Shown here: positions 49,895-62,700 of the stretch, piece after piece
Layout of the letters: each line of letters starts with the position of its first letter
Numbering within the stretch: the stretch's first letter is position 1
DNA from: Papaver somniferum
Lineage: Eukaryota > Streptophyta > Magnoliopsida > Ranunculales > Papaveraceae
NCBI RefSeq assembly: GCF_003573695.1
Contig: NC_039358.1
Location: forward strand, 96,844,117-96,908,116
Direction of reading: 5' to 3'
DNA length: 64,000 nucleotides
The notes under the pieces: generated by a model
Databases searched by the model: none
Told to the model about the DNA's origin: nothing
Seen by the model: only the letters and a program-made list of their open reading frames with translations
Made by a program: the position numbers and the translations under genes

Positions 49895-51025
49895 ATGGTT
49901 GATCTTAGGTCACGTACAATCGCAGATCCTAATACAAACGACGCTAGCACTAGCAACAACAATGACAATCAGAATATCCCGGAAACGATTCCGGCCTCCA
50001 ACACTGGCGGTGGTGACGTTACTCCTCCTCACACTGACACTGAAGGTCATCCCCTGTTCGGTCCACACCCTGAAGAAGTCAGAGGAAATCCGCCACCTAC
50101 CATTGCTGATCTTATCAAAGCGCAAGAGACCCTTGCAAAGAACCATACTGATATGACTGTTACACAGAAGGAACTGTGTAATTATCTTAAAACTCTTACT
50201 GACAAGAAGACATAAGGAAAGGGAAAATTAAAGAATAAATCCTCAGATGCTGCTGATCCTGAGGTAATCCCAATCCATACAGTGGATGATGATGAAATCG
50301 GCAAAGCTGTAGACTCATCAGCAAAGCAACCGTCAAATTTTATTACTCGGGAAGACGTGGAGCGCCTTCTGGAGAACCGTAGAAAAGACAAGACATCACA
50401 TGTCCATCGTCACCAGCCTCCTTATAGTGCTGCCACACCGAGGATTTCTCTTCCTAAAGGTTAAATTTCCCCAACTTTTACTCTATATGACGGAACAAGC
50501 AATGATCGAGAACACATCTCTCGTTTCCTTGGAGCCTTGGGAGAGCATGAACATAACCATGTTTTTCGTCTCAATGAGTTTTCAAAATCCTTGAAAGGCA
50601 AAGCATACACCTGGTACAACAACATCGCACCAGGGACTACCAACAATTGGGGAGAAATGATCAACGCCTTCTACAGGAAGTAATTTTTCGTGTCAGATCA
50701 AGTTACTCTCTCTGATCTTGGAAGAATGTTCCAGAGGGCCAGTGAGAATCCCAATGATTACGTGAAAAGATTCATAGTCCAGGCCCTGGACTGTCATGAC
50801 CCAAATGTCACATAGCAGCAGCTGGTAGATTTGTGTATCAACGACATGCTCCCAGTTTACAGATCTCTACTGGAGAATCTTCGAGTCCAGACTTTCTTAG
50901 AGCTTCATGAAGCGGCAAAGAGATCGGCAACTACTGCGCCCGCTTTTTTGGAAAGAACAAAAGCTACAAAGGCTGAAGAAACGCGAGACACTCGAGGAAG
51001 CAGACGCCTGATCAAGAAGCAGTAA
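49895..51025 (+). pseudogene. gag: Gag of B element 1 (Tat-type Ty3/gypsy), four stops
   Basis: Gag packages element RNA into cytoplasmic particles. One frame runs from ATG 49895 to TAA 51025 (377 codons), with stops at 50213, 50462, 50681 and 50813. Residues 1-105 are low-complexity and polar, then helix-like. From about 190 to 330 lies a retrotransposon gag domain, with AYTWYNNIAPGT, a GRMFQRASENPNDYVKRF block and LVDLCINDMLPVYR, all typical of Tat-like gag. The tail is basic (RGSRRLIKKQ). No CCHC knuckle or protease follows. The start matches the sister gag at 63066. Compared with it, about 24 bp are missing around 50213. It cannot give full-length protein. Confidence 0.85.
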
Positions 51026-54000
51026 AACCTCCATCCTTCCACAAACACTGTTGCAGAAGGGAGGAAACGGAAAGCAAAACCGCCGCGCAGACATACCTCA
51101 GCTCCTTCAAAAGCACAAAGGAAGGATAAGCAAGATGCACAAGCCTCTGACCAACGCACAAGAGTTCCTGATCAAGAAGTACCTGACTTTCCTTTTTCCA
51201 TTAAAGAGGTGACTTCCACAGGTTCGTCAATCATCCCACAAGCGACTGCGTAGTTTTGAGGCACCTTTCCAAAGAGAAGGTTGATCCACAATAGCTTCAA
51301 CTGGGGACTGAAGGAGTACACAAGAATCTTCTCCCAGTCAGAATCTTTACATTCTCTGAACAACCTATCAAAGAGGCAGTTCAATCCTTGGTCGAACTTG
51401 AATTGTTTTATTTGTCGAAGGCACAAAGAGAGACATGTTCACAGTACTGAACCACATCTTATCAAGAAGTCCATTCTGAAAATACTTCTTGAGCCTCCAG
51501 CCACAAACCAAGAGATATACGACTGGGGACTGCTTACCACAGTCAATCTCATAAGAAACAAATTTGGAAGAACGTTGATCGATGCTGACACCACCATCAA
51601 CAACATTCCACTGAAAACCATCGGATCCACATGCTGGAAAAGAAGATACTCATGCTCCATCTCAATCAGAGACCTTGAAGGAGCGCTCGAAAATACTTAT
51701 GTATACATCATTCTCAAAGTAAACATAAGTTCAACCTAGACAGAAACCAAGTTTCACATAATCAGGAAATGACATGTCCTTCAGACGAGCGTGGATCCAC
51801 GTTGAAAAGATGGATACTTACAAAGCGCCTTTGATTGCACAGAAACCAAGTTTCACGAAGATCCAGGATATGACATGTACTGACAAAGCGCCTTTGGTTT
51901 CACATCTCTCCAAAGATCCAGAAGATTTGACGGACATTCCATCATCGGATCACTTGGAGGAATTTCGAACTTTGGCGGGATTGAAGCAAGAACCTGCAAA
52001 AGATGCATAGACATTCATCAAGAGGTTCTGCACTCATGCAAGTCTCATTCTATGTCGATGTCATTTATTTCCCCACATGTTATCCTAGCATGGGGACTTA
52101 ATTATGCTAGCAACTCTACAAGACGTTATGAATGGTAGCTTCACCGCATTAGTATTTTATCAAGTGGTTGAATCTGACATTTCTCCGAATCAAGCATTGA
52201 AACATTCATTACTGACGTCCAAGCATGGCAAAGAACACTTTGGGCGTTTCTCCTACAAGTCCATGTGTTCCACAAAATCAAAAAACTCTGATGTTTGCAC
52301 AAGTGTCGAATCCCACTACTGCAATGAAAGGGATGCTGAATCAACAGAAGATACTCCAGGGCCGAGATGATCAAACCCCTAAGACATTCGATGCTTAAGG
52401 AATATAGGCTTCAACGTTCAAGCATCTAAAAGGCCATCAAATTGTACTCCCAATCAAAGAGTACAACTTTAGCACAAATATCTCGACGGTGACACATTGA
52501 TTCAACACCAGCACAATCAAAGTGTAACTAAACTACACTCGATAAGTCTTCATTATCCCATGATAAGACTTCTGAAGCATATGCAACATCATTCATGTAT
52601 GGATGGCACTAACTCCTTCAATATACACTGGGCTACCTGAGGTGATTCCGTGAAACTTCATCAACGGGATTTCTCTACATCACAATCCCCTGCATGATTG
52701 AGGAACTTTCTCTCTTCACCAATCACATCCAGTATGAAAACTGCTGATGCTATCTACCGTAACAATGTCGACTCACTGACAAAGCCAGTTCATGGTAAAG
52801 TTATACTTTCAGGAGCATTCAGGTTGAACTCTCAGTACACCTTCATCTTACGGACGCTCAACTTGTCAACTAGTTCGTGAATGTAAAAGGCTCACTGGAT
52901 GAAGGAGCAAAGATTATATCTATAGTCATGATTCTAGCCTTTTCGGTCTTTGGAGAAACTTCAACCATGGTATCAACATTAACAATAATCTCTAGAGGAA
53001 CACCATCCATGATCTCAACATCGACAAGGATCTCTGGAGCGTAATCATTCATGGTTTCAGCACCAACAACGGTCTCAGGAGCAACATCCTCAGGGCTTCA
53101 TCAACTAATCATTCTCTGAAGCGTTACACATGAAGCGGACTTCTCTAAGAACCAATGATTCATATCAAAATGTGCAGACCTGATAACATGCTCACATGAA
53201 AGTCTTCCCAAAGCCGGCACGACTGGTGGGCATAATCCAAAGTCTTCTACAAGATGTTCTCATCACCTCTACAAATGAGATACAACACACTCTAGGACAT
53301 GGGTTTGCAAAAACGTACCAATTGGTGAGGAATGGGACAATTCTTCCTCAACAAAAGATGTTCGTCTATGTCTCTTCTACAACATACCAAAGGGGCGCAT
53401 CAATCGGACATACGAGCTGAAAGATATGGCCTTTACCGTCAGGTCTACGAAATCTGAAAAAATTTGTACGGGATTACAAATTACAAATGTGCACGCTTCG
53501 TTGGATGACCTCTACAACTCCAAATTGAGTGATTCTTGTCTCATTAGATAACTCAGACTCTTAGCTTCAATAGTTGGGGTCAAGCATCAAATTCCGACGT
53601 CGTATGAGGTTCCTACAGCTTCCAAAGCGTACAACATGCAATCAGCAATTCTTAGACGGGATTCATAACTTCCACAGTCGATCGGTGTCCACCAGGTCTT
53701 TTCGCTAAGTCCTTCATCAAGGTATCTCCAAATTCGAACACCTGTGTCTTTACATCAATTTTTCTACCTGAGTACTCTATCCAAGTCTTTCCAGAAGAAG
53801 AGGAGACGAAAATGAGAGATTTAACAAAATACTGGGGACTGACGATCCACTAATCATGGCGATCAGTTTTACAGTCCAAGACTCGTGACACCAGACTCTC
53901 ATGTGCTAATCATTCATCATAAAAGCAATGCTACAACCGGGACATGAAACCATGGTCATTACATCATCATGTCTCGAGAGCAACCTCAGCTACAGTCTCG

Positions 54001-55859
54001 TGACCAGGGTTTCAGAAGTGATGTTCTACGACTGACAGAAGCAAGATGGCGCTGCAAGCACCATGATCATGTATCAATCAAAGGGTCCTGATCTCAAAGG
54101 AATCAATGACATTAAAATCCTTCACAAACCGTTCAAGACACAAGCGAATAGTCTAAAGACACAACATGAATGTTTTACAACAAGCTCGTCTGAGATGATT
54201 TTACACTGCCCTATACAAACCGACGAGCTGGGAGCAATTGGTGAAGAAATTGTGTATGAGTCGTACACCATTCTCTTCGTATGGATGTCCTCTTCAACAT
54301 ATCCAAACTTCACAACAATTTAAGAAACGAGCGAAGAGTTGTGGCCAAAATATTGGACCACATGTCAGCTGAAAATTTTCTGAAGGTCTCCTGGAAGTTT
54401 ACTGTTTCGTCGATTTCGGATCCTAAACATGCTCGGAACCCAAAAATATTTTTTGTTAAAGGTTGGAAATTTCCTGGGCATGAGGATACATGGGTAGACC
54501 ACGAAAATCCAACATCGAACGAAGATTCTACAACAATTTCAATGAAGACCTAATTTCTGAATTTTCTGATGACGAATTATGGCGAAATTCTTCGTTCATC
54601 CACATCTGATCAGGAGCTACACCATCAACACAAAGCCGAACTTCATCTTCAGTCGATAGTATCATTTGCTGAAGTCGGTGGTGCTTATGCTGATAAGGGA
54701 CGACTCACAGATGATCTAGAGACATACAAAGTACCAGCTTTCCAGCGTCTCTGAAAGGTTGATTCATCCCAGGATGAACATCTGCAAACGTCTTCATGTT
54801 TGACTTGATATTTCTAGAGTGTTCGCCGGTTCCAGAAGGGTGGTTATAATTAGAAGTCACCACTATCCGAGGCAAAATACATGGAGTCATGGATATACCA
54901 ACAACAAGCACGCGCTGAAACGGTAACAATCCAACTCTTACCTATTTACAATTTCACTAGCTGTAGTGATTATAATGTCAAAATTTCGAAAATTTGCTCG
55001 TTCCTTCAAACCTGCAAAGTCGAGCAAAATTCATTATTCAAAATCATGACTTGATTTTCATCAAACGGTGAACAACCCACGTGAATTTTAACATTCACTA
55101 GTTTTTCAAAAATTGGACAGACGTCCATTTTACAATTGTGAAAACTCACATACATACATTATTTCATCATATATAATTGTCTACTTTCAACAGTTGTTCA
55201 AAATCAAAACATGATTTTACAAAATATTTAAATATTTAACGTGAAACTCACGTAAATTTGAAAAAAGATGTCTATATATTTTGCTCCCTCGCACGAGCAT
55301 CTGTCTTTGAAGTGAGAGTATATTTTCAAAGATTTCTGAAAGCTCGAAGATAAAATTTTCATGAAAGCTCATAAACAAAATTTTATTACTAACAGACGCA
55401 ATGTCTATTAAAAAAAAAACTTTTCTCTCGTACGAGCATTCACCTTTGAAACGAGAGTTTATTCTACTTTGTGAAATCTCACGTATTTAAAAAAAAAAAT
55501 TATTTTTCGTGAAAGCTCATAGACAAAATTTTATCATTAGACTCAGGTCTATCTTGTTTGTTTCTTAAACTAACGAACGAACGTTCGCGGATTCCCTTTC
55601 TTGGTCCCGGACCCGTGAATCCTAAATTGACCAAGGTTCCACCATCGAATCAGCGGTTCTACACCAATTTATGCTCACTGGATGATGCTCTATTACGCCA
55701 CTGGGATTCCGCTTAAACCATGGTTTGCTCATTCATTCGAAATCCGGTAATATCTTATCTAATGACTAAGTTCAATTACTTATTTTTGTCTGTACCTGGA
55801 AAATCACCATTCGATGCTGACTGAGGAACATGACTATTCCTCACTAGCATGGGACTTAA
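51026..55859 (+). mobile_element. Rest of B element 1 internal region, no pol
   Basis: 4.8 kb between gag and the 3' LTR. Several frames of 60-150 codons exist (longest 51281-51739, 152 residues), but none shows protease, reverse transcriptase, RNase H or integrase motifs. CTGGGGACTG phrases recur. 54960-55600 is AT-rich. The end CTAGCATGGGACTTAA at 55844-55859 is the probable polypurine tract. Gag without pol fits the TR-GAG or LARD class of non-autonomous elements. Confidence 0.65.
52870..53100 (-). repeat. 42-bp tandem repeat, open on the minus strand
   Basis: Three adjacent 42-bp units begin near 52963, 53005 and 53047 (ATGGTATCAACATTAACAAT, ATGATCTCAACATCGACAAG, ATGGTTTCAGCACCAACAAC). 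On the minus strand they read as 14-residue units, APETVVGAETMNDY, APEILVDVEIMDGV and PLEIIVNVDTMVEV, in a frame open for about 75 residues. One plus frame has a stop in the second unit. Confidence 0.6.
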
Positions 55860-56619
55860 TGTAGATGGTGGATTTCTGACAAAGGGTAAAATTGTAAAAG
55901 TATACTCCGGATCCGGCAATCGGATGAGTATTGAGGCTCATGTCTCTCAATAAAGCATGAAAGCTCATGCCATAAAACCTCTGATTGAGAAAGTTCTCTC
56001 AGGGAAGATGAAGATGTGTGGTCTCTCAGCTGAGGCCACGACACATCTCATACTGTATAGAATCGAAAGATTGAGCGGCTCCTAAACAGCATGTCTGCTA
56101 GTATAGAGCGACAACGTCTTCGGGATGTAACCATATTTTCCCCGACTATGCAAGAGGAATATGACACTCCAGCAAGTTCATATTGCTCAATCCTCAGATA
56201 ATTAATGCTCCTAGACAAGAAGCCCTTCTAGTATAGAGCCGGCAATTAATTATCTTAAATCGTCTGAATATCCAGCAATATTCTACGAGCCATCTTCTGA
56301 ATATCCATCAATATTCTACGAGTCGTCAATTAATCGCCTGAATATCCAGCAATACTCTACGATTCCCGTTATATTTCGTTACTTCAATCTGTGGTTCTTC
56401 CCAGCAGAATTCCAAAGGTTAGTAATAAATATTCAACGAAATAGGAATCTGAGCATCGAATAAGCCCTGACAAAATGGTGCAAGTGTAATTAGCAGATAA
56501 TGCACAGACCAGCATTTTGAATGCACGAACGAGCATTTCAAAAATACGAACGAACGAGGAACCTATGCAAAATAGGAAGGGAAAATAATAATAATAAAAT
56601 ATTAAGCAAAAGTGTCAGG

Positions 56620-57660
56620 GGACTAGGCTCACCAGCCGGCCAGTCATGCCGTGACTAGTCCCACACCCAATTTTATATTTTACTATATTTTTACTATTTT
56701 CACGATCTCATGAAAATCCTCTCGTTCGAGCAAATTTCCTTTATTTCAAAGAAATTATCTAAATCACATGATGTTATCAAAAAATAATAAAATTAGGGAA
56801 AGGTGTCGCGGGACCGAGCACCAGCCGACCATGTCTTGGTCGTGGCCGGTCCCACACCTCACGTCTCCATTATTTTATTATTTCTCTTAAATTATGAAAA
56901 TTCCTTTATTTTATGAATTTTCCCTAAAATCATAAAAATTACCTAATTTCATGTATTTTTATCTAAATCACATGATTTTATCAAAAAATAATAAAATTAG
57001 GGAAAGGTGTCGCGGGACCGCCGGCCGGCCGGTCATGCCTTGGCCGTGGCCGGTCCCACACCTCACGTCCCATTATTTTATTATTCCTTGCCAAATTATG
57101 AAAATTCCTTGATTTTATGAATTTTCCCTAAAATTACCTAATTTCATGTATTTTCTTTAAAATCATGGAAAATATTAAAAAAATTAGGAAGGACCGGGCT
57201 CTAGCCGGCCGGCCATGCCCTAGCCGGTCCCACACGCCCATTATTTTATTATTATTTGGTGTTTGGTTTCTTGATTTCATGAAAACTCCTTGATTTCAAC
57301 AAAATATCTTGGTTTTCAACAAATCCCTTTGATTTTATGAAAAATTATCTAAAATCATCAAAATTACATAAAATTGGGAAGAGTGCCTTGGGGGCCGCGC
57401 CCATTGGCCGGCCGGCCAGGCCACAGCCATTGCCGGTCCCACACTCCCATTCTCTATTTTATATTTTAATTTATGTCTCTCATCTCATGGAAGTTCCCTA
57501 ATTTCGCCAAACTCTCCAGTTTCATGGAATTTCCCTTAAATCAGAGAAAAATACATAAAATCACATAAAATTGGGAAAAGCACGTGGGACCGCGTGTCAG
57601 CCGGCCGGCCGGCCATGCCCTAGTCGTGGCCGGTCCACACCTTGTGATTCCTTGTTTATT
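56620..57660 (+). repeat. Six GC-rich hairpin units in AT-rich LTR B
   Basis: The motif (G/A)GTCCCACAC falls at 56657, 56848, 57052, 57226 and 57435, with a shortened form at 57631, a period of 174-209 bp. Each is preceded by 40-60 bp containing GGGACCG, a GGCCGGCC core and CATGCC(C/T)TAG or CATGCCTTGG. GTGGGACC and GGTCCCAC can pair as hairpin arms. Spacers are AT-rich with repeated CATGAAAATTCC/TATTTTATTATT. Same arrays: 48160-49150, 60690-61510 and reverse at 38130-38950. Confidence 0.8.
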
Positions 57661-58383
57661 TATTATTTTCATCATCTCATGTATTTTTGTCGGTTTAAGC
57701 AAAACCATGGATTTTGCATATTTTCTCCAAATGTTGCTCAAACGTGCATCAGAAAATATCAAAATTATCAGGACTGAAGCACGGACATTATGGTGACACG
57801 GGCACATCCCCTTGACCGACCAAGGGTGACCCTGAGGCTTGCAAACAGCTGATCCCGCATGTTTTAATGATTTTAACCTAATTTGCTCAGTTGCTCATAT
57901 TAGGTTCGAACTCTTTCCAAACAATTGGAAGTTTGCTCAAACGACCATCTACTGGTCCCACGACCATCAAGAGCCGATCTCATGACCTCTTGGTCGGCCC
58001 CTCATATTTTCTACATCAGGTTTTATGATTTGTTGCTCACACGAGCATTATTTCAGTAAATGATTAAACCAACATTTAATCATTCTTTCACCAACTGGTC
58101 CTCAAGAGACTTTGGTATTTTTTGCTCATTCGAGCATCTGGGCGTTATATGGTGAACCCGTCATCCCATATAGCCGGTACCGTGTTGATTTGCAATAAAT
58201 CATCATTTCGGTAAAATTAGGGTTTTGAATCCAGAGCTCTGCAGAAACGTGATTCTGTGCAGATTCGAACACTCTGATAATTTTATGTTGATTCCATGAT
58301 TGATATTCATATTTATTTTGCTCGACCCAGCAGTCAGTAACTTAAATTAATATTTTATTTGGTCCAGCTACCAACAATTCATC

Positions 58384-58505
58384 AAAAGAACAATATTTGC
58401 TCGAACTAGCAATATTCGCTCGAACCAGCAATATTTATTCAATTAGCAATATTCGCCCAGACTAGCAATATTTGCTCAAATCAAAGAATATTGGTTCAAC
58501 TACCA
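58384..58505 (+). repeat. 19-bp AGCAATATTTGCTC array in LTR B
   Basis: About six units of the type AGCAATATTCGCTCGAACC lie head to tail. A similar array is at 62003-62115 and, reversed, at 37268-37368. Confidence 0.65.
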
Positions 58506-58928
58506 ATATTCAACAATTTAGCAACACAGTTTTGCTCGTCTAAGGTTATAATGATACCTCGTCTCAGCAGACACATTAAATTCATGAGTTTCGAAACATT
58601 TGCTAATCATGTTCAACTCAGCGCTACATGGACTCATCGTCCCATAAAGTCAGCAACTGACTCCACAATCACGAGATTTCAATCGTGTCACATGGGGGGA
58701 TACTAACTAGGGTTTTGGTCTGGCGGTCTACGGCACGTGTGTTGACCCACGAAGAGAATGTGAGCAAGTCGTGCAATCAGTTGGAAGAGTCATTAAAGTA
58801 GTGGGTGGAAAGTTAACCAAGTCTCTGCACGATGAGTAATTGGTTTTAACACGATTTCCCCATTTCCCACTCTCTGATTCCAGTAATTGTCACACTTCAT
58901 GGGATCATGGTGTTTTCAACTCCGGCAT

Positions 58929-58936
58929 TATAAAAT
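58929..58936 (+). promoter_or_regulatory. TATA box of LTR B
   Basis: TATAAAAT in the context CTCCGGCATTATAAAATGTCT, about 450 bp before the LTR end. It is identical at 62552 and in reverse near 36855 in the solo LTR. Confidence 0.55.
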
Positions 58937-59385
58937 GTCTTTGAATCCTGATTGAAGAAAAGAGGTTTTTCGAACAATCGAACAACATTCGCCAAAACGA
59001 GCAATTTCTCATCAAAGTTCATACAGACAATCTTTCGTCTACACGAACTCACAGAAATTACTCTCAATTGAGAAAAATTCAATCATTCAGAGCATTTTCA
59101 TGCTGAATTCACAACACACCTACAATCTCAGATCACCATTGATCTCACGCATTTCTCAGCTTCCCTCCTACAGATTAACCCATCCTCTCTTGTGACCGAA
59201 TTGACTCTGGAACGGCCATTGTTCTTGGTTTAGGTCGGGGTCTTACAGGTTGATCTCTCGAACTTAAAGCACTCCCTTCTTGCAGTGCATACGTGTGAGG
59301 TTCAACATTTCGCTCGGTTCAAGGAGTCTCCACACGGTCGACTCTTCAATTCCGTAAAAACCAGCAAATCGTTTTTCCACATTCA

Positions 59386-59799
59386 TACCCGTGCAGTGCA
59401 AGGGAAAATTGAACTGAATAAGAAGCCGCTTCAACGCTTGCCAGGAGAAGCCTCTTCAATGCTCTCTTCATAGGAAGCCGCTTCAACGCTCTCTCTCTAG
59501 GTCCTCATCGACGTTCGCTTCAGAAGCTTCTTAAACGCTCTCTTTCCAGGGTCCGCCTCGACGTTCCCTTCAGAAGCTGCTTCAACACTCTCTCCAGGAT
59601 CCGGTTCGATGTTCGCTCCAGAAGTGGCTTCAATGCTCTCTCCAGAAGCCACTTCAACACGCCTTCCGGAAGCAACATCAACGTTCTCTTTGGGAGATGC
59701 TTCAACATATTTTTAGAAATTGCATCAGGATCCTTTTAAGGATATTCCTCATAGGATTATGACATAAACCGACATCATGCTAGGGGAACGCTTACCTGG
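59386..59799 (+). repeat. 24-bp minisatellite between two B LTRs
   Basis: From about 59,410 to 59,706 the DNA consists of 24-bp units. On the minus strand seven consecutive units are in one frame: VEASPKEN, VDVASGRR, VEVASGES, IEATSGAN, IEPDPGES, VEAASEGN and VEADPGKR (59706 down to 59539). A frame break follows, then more units. The plus strand is also open there, with a SPEATSTxL-type octapeptide. The following TGCTAGGGGAACGCTTACC may be a polypurine tract for the LTR at 59800. The stretch is probably the remnant of an internal region between two B LTRs. Confidence 0.7.
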
Positions 59800-62700
59800 T
59801 GTAGATGGTGGATTTTCAACAAGGGTAAAATTATAAAACCCTAATTATGCATACTCCGGATCTGGCAATCGGATGAGTATTGAGAATCGTGTCTCTCAAT
59901 AAAGCATGAAAGATCATGCCATAAAACCTCTGACTGAGAAGGCTGTCTCACAGAGTATATGTAGATGTGTAGTCTCCCAGATGAGGCCACGGCACATCTC
60001 ATGAATACTGAGCAATTTCAGTAATTATTTATACTCCGGATCCGGCAATCGGATGAGTACTGAGACTCATGTCTCGCATGAAATCTCATGCCATAAAACC
60101 TATGACTGAGAAAGTTGTCTCTAAGAGTATCTGTAGATGTGTAGTCTCCCAGCTGAGGCTACGGAACATCTCATGAATACTGAGCAATTTCAGTAATTAT
60201 TTCTATATAGAATCGAAAGATTGGACGGCTCCTAGACAGCATGCCTGCTAGTATAGAGCGACAACGTCTTCAGGATGCAAACAGGTTTTCCCTGACTATA
60301 TATGAGAAATATGATACTCCAACAAGTTCATATTTCTCAACTCTCAGATAATTAATGCTCCTAGATACGAAGCCCTGCTAGTATAGAGCCATCAGTTAAT
60401 TATCTCTAATCGCCTGAATATCCAGATATATTCTACGATTCTTCGTTATATTTCGTCATTTCAATTCGTGGTTCTTCCCAGCAGAATTCCACGGGTTAGT
60501 GATAAATATTCAACGAAACAGGCATCTGAGCATCGAATAAGCCCTGACTAAAATGGTGCAAGTGTACTTAGTAATAATGCACAGACCAGCATTTGAATGC
60601 GCAAACGAGCATTTCAAAAATACGAATGAACGATGAACCTAGGAAGGAAAAATAATAATGATAAAATATTAGCAAAGGCGCCAGGAGACTGGGCTCGCCA
60701 TCCGGCCAGTCATGCCGTGACCAGTCCCACGCCCAATTTTATATTTTATCATATTTTATTATTTTTCCCCGATCTCATGAAAATTCTCTCGTTCGAGCAA
60801 ATCTCCTTCGTTTCAAGGAAATTCTCTAATCTCATGATATTTCTTTATGTCAAGAAAATAATAAAATTAGGGAAAGGTGTCACGGGACCAAGCACCAACC
60901 GGTCGGCCATGCCCTAGCCGTGGCCGGTCCCGCACCTCACGTCCCCATTATTTTATTATTTCTCTCAAACCATGAAAATTCCCTGATTTCATGAATTTTT
61001 CCTAAAACCATGAAAATTCCCTGATTTCATGAATTTTCCCTAAAACCATGAAAAATATTATAAATTTAAGAAAACTTGTGGGACCGGGCCCTAGTCGGCC
61101 GGTCATGCCTTAGCCGGTCTCACACGCCTATTATTTTATTATTATTATTTGTTTTGTTTTCCTCATTCATGAAAACTCCCTGATTTCAACAAAATACCTT
61201 GGTCTCAACAAAACTCTTTGATTTTATGAAAATTCCCTAAAATCATGAAAATTACATAAAATTGGGATGAGTGTCCTGGGACCGTGCCCGTTGGCCGGCC
61301 GGCCATGCCTTGGCCATTGCCGGTCCAACACTCCATCATTCCCTATTTTAGTATTATTTTATTTCTCTCATCTCATGGAAGTTCCCTAATTTCATAAAAC
61401 TCTCCAGTTTCATGGAATTTCCCTTAATTCAGAGAAAATACATAAAACTGGAAAAGTGTGTGGGACCGTGACTGTCAGCCGGCCGGCCATGCCCTAGCCG
61501 TGTCCGGTCCCACACCTTGCAATTCCCTATTTTATTAAGGGTTTGATCAAACGATCATCAATTGGTCCAACGACCACCAAGAGCCGGTCTCATGACCTCT
61601 TGCTCGGTCCCTCATCTTTCGATGGCCAGGTTTTATTATTTGCCGCTCACACGAGCGTTATTTTAATAAATGATTAAACCAGCATTTAATCATTCTTTCA
61701 CCAACTGGTCCTCAAGAGAATTTGGTATTTTGCTCATTCGAGCATCTGGATGTTACATGGTGGAGTAATCATCCCATGTAGCCGGTCCCTGCTTCACTCT
61801 ACGGTTGATTTTCAATAAATCATCATTTCATTAAAATTAGGGTTTTTGAATCTAGGGCTCTGCAAAAACATGATTCTGAGCAGATTAAAAAACTGATAAT
61901 TTTATGTTGATTCCATGAACAACATTTTTATTTATTATACTTGACCCAGCAGTCAGTATCTTAAATTAATATTTTATTTGGTCCTGCTACCATAATTCAT
62001 CAAACGAGCAATATTTTCTCAAACCGGCAATATTTGCTCGAACTGGCAATATTCGCTCAAACCAACAGTATTTGCTCAGACTAGCAATATTTGTTCAGAT
62101 TAAAGAATATTGGTTCAATTATCAATATTCAACAATTCAGCAACACAGTTTGCTCGTCTTAGGTAATCAACATAATAATACCTCGTCTCAGCAGACATAT
62201 TTAATTCATGAGTTTCAGAACATTTTCAAATCATGTTCCACTCAGCAATACATGGACTCATCGTCCCATAAAGTCAGCAACTGACTCCACAATCACGAGA
62301 TATCAATCGTGTCACATGGGGGATATTAACTAGAGTTTTGGTCTGGCAGTCTACGGCACGTGTGTTCACCCACGATGAGAATGTGAGCAAGTCGTGCAAT
62401 CAGTTGGAAGAGTCAGCAAAGTAGTGGGTGGAAAAATAACCAAGTCTCCGCACGATGAGCAACTGGTTTTAACCCGATTTCCCACTTCCCCACTCTCTGA
62501 TTCCAACAACTGTCACACTTCATGGGATCATGGTGTTTTCAACTCCGGCATTATAAAATGTCTCTGAATCCTGATTGAAAGGAAGAGATTTGAATACTCG
62601 AACATTCGTCTAAACAAGCAATTTCTCGGAAAGTTCATACAGACAATCTTCATCTACACGGACTCATCGTCTGAGTAATCACTCTCAATTAAGTAAAATT

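Larger units (their letters stand above)
55860..59385 (+). mobile_element. Family B LTR, 3' LTR of element 1 (about 3.5 kb)
   Basis: Starts TGTAGATGG after the polypurine tract. It ends near CCACATTCA, where normal LTRs have CCATCTACA, so the last bases are altered. It has six GC-rich palindromic units (56,600-57,660), a 19-bp array (58,384-58,505), a TATA box at 58929, and a threefold CTGAATATCCAGCAATATTC repeat at 56265-56365 that is single in the other B LTRs. It has one copy of the 180-bp segment that is doubled in the others. Confidence 0.88.

Noticed and set aside
49895..51025. Cytosine deamination as the cause of the gag stops
   Set aside because: Compared with the sister copy, stops arise by several kinds of change (for example TAT to TAA and TAC to TAA), and only some fit C-to-T or G-to-A.
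56620..57660. Hairpin arrays as a CRISPR array or centromeric satellite
   Set aside because: Units and spacers are all repeated between LTR copies, there are no unique spacers and no cas genes, and the arrays are confined to LTRs.
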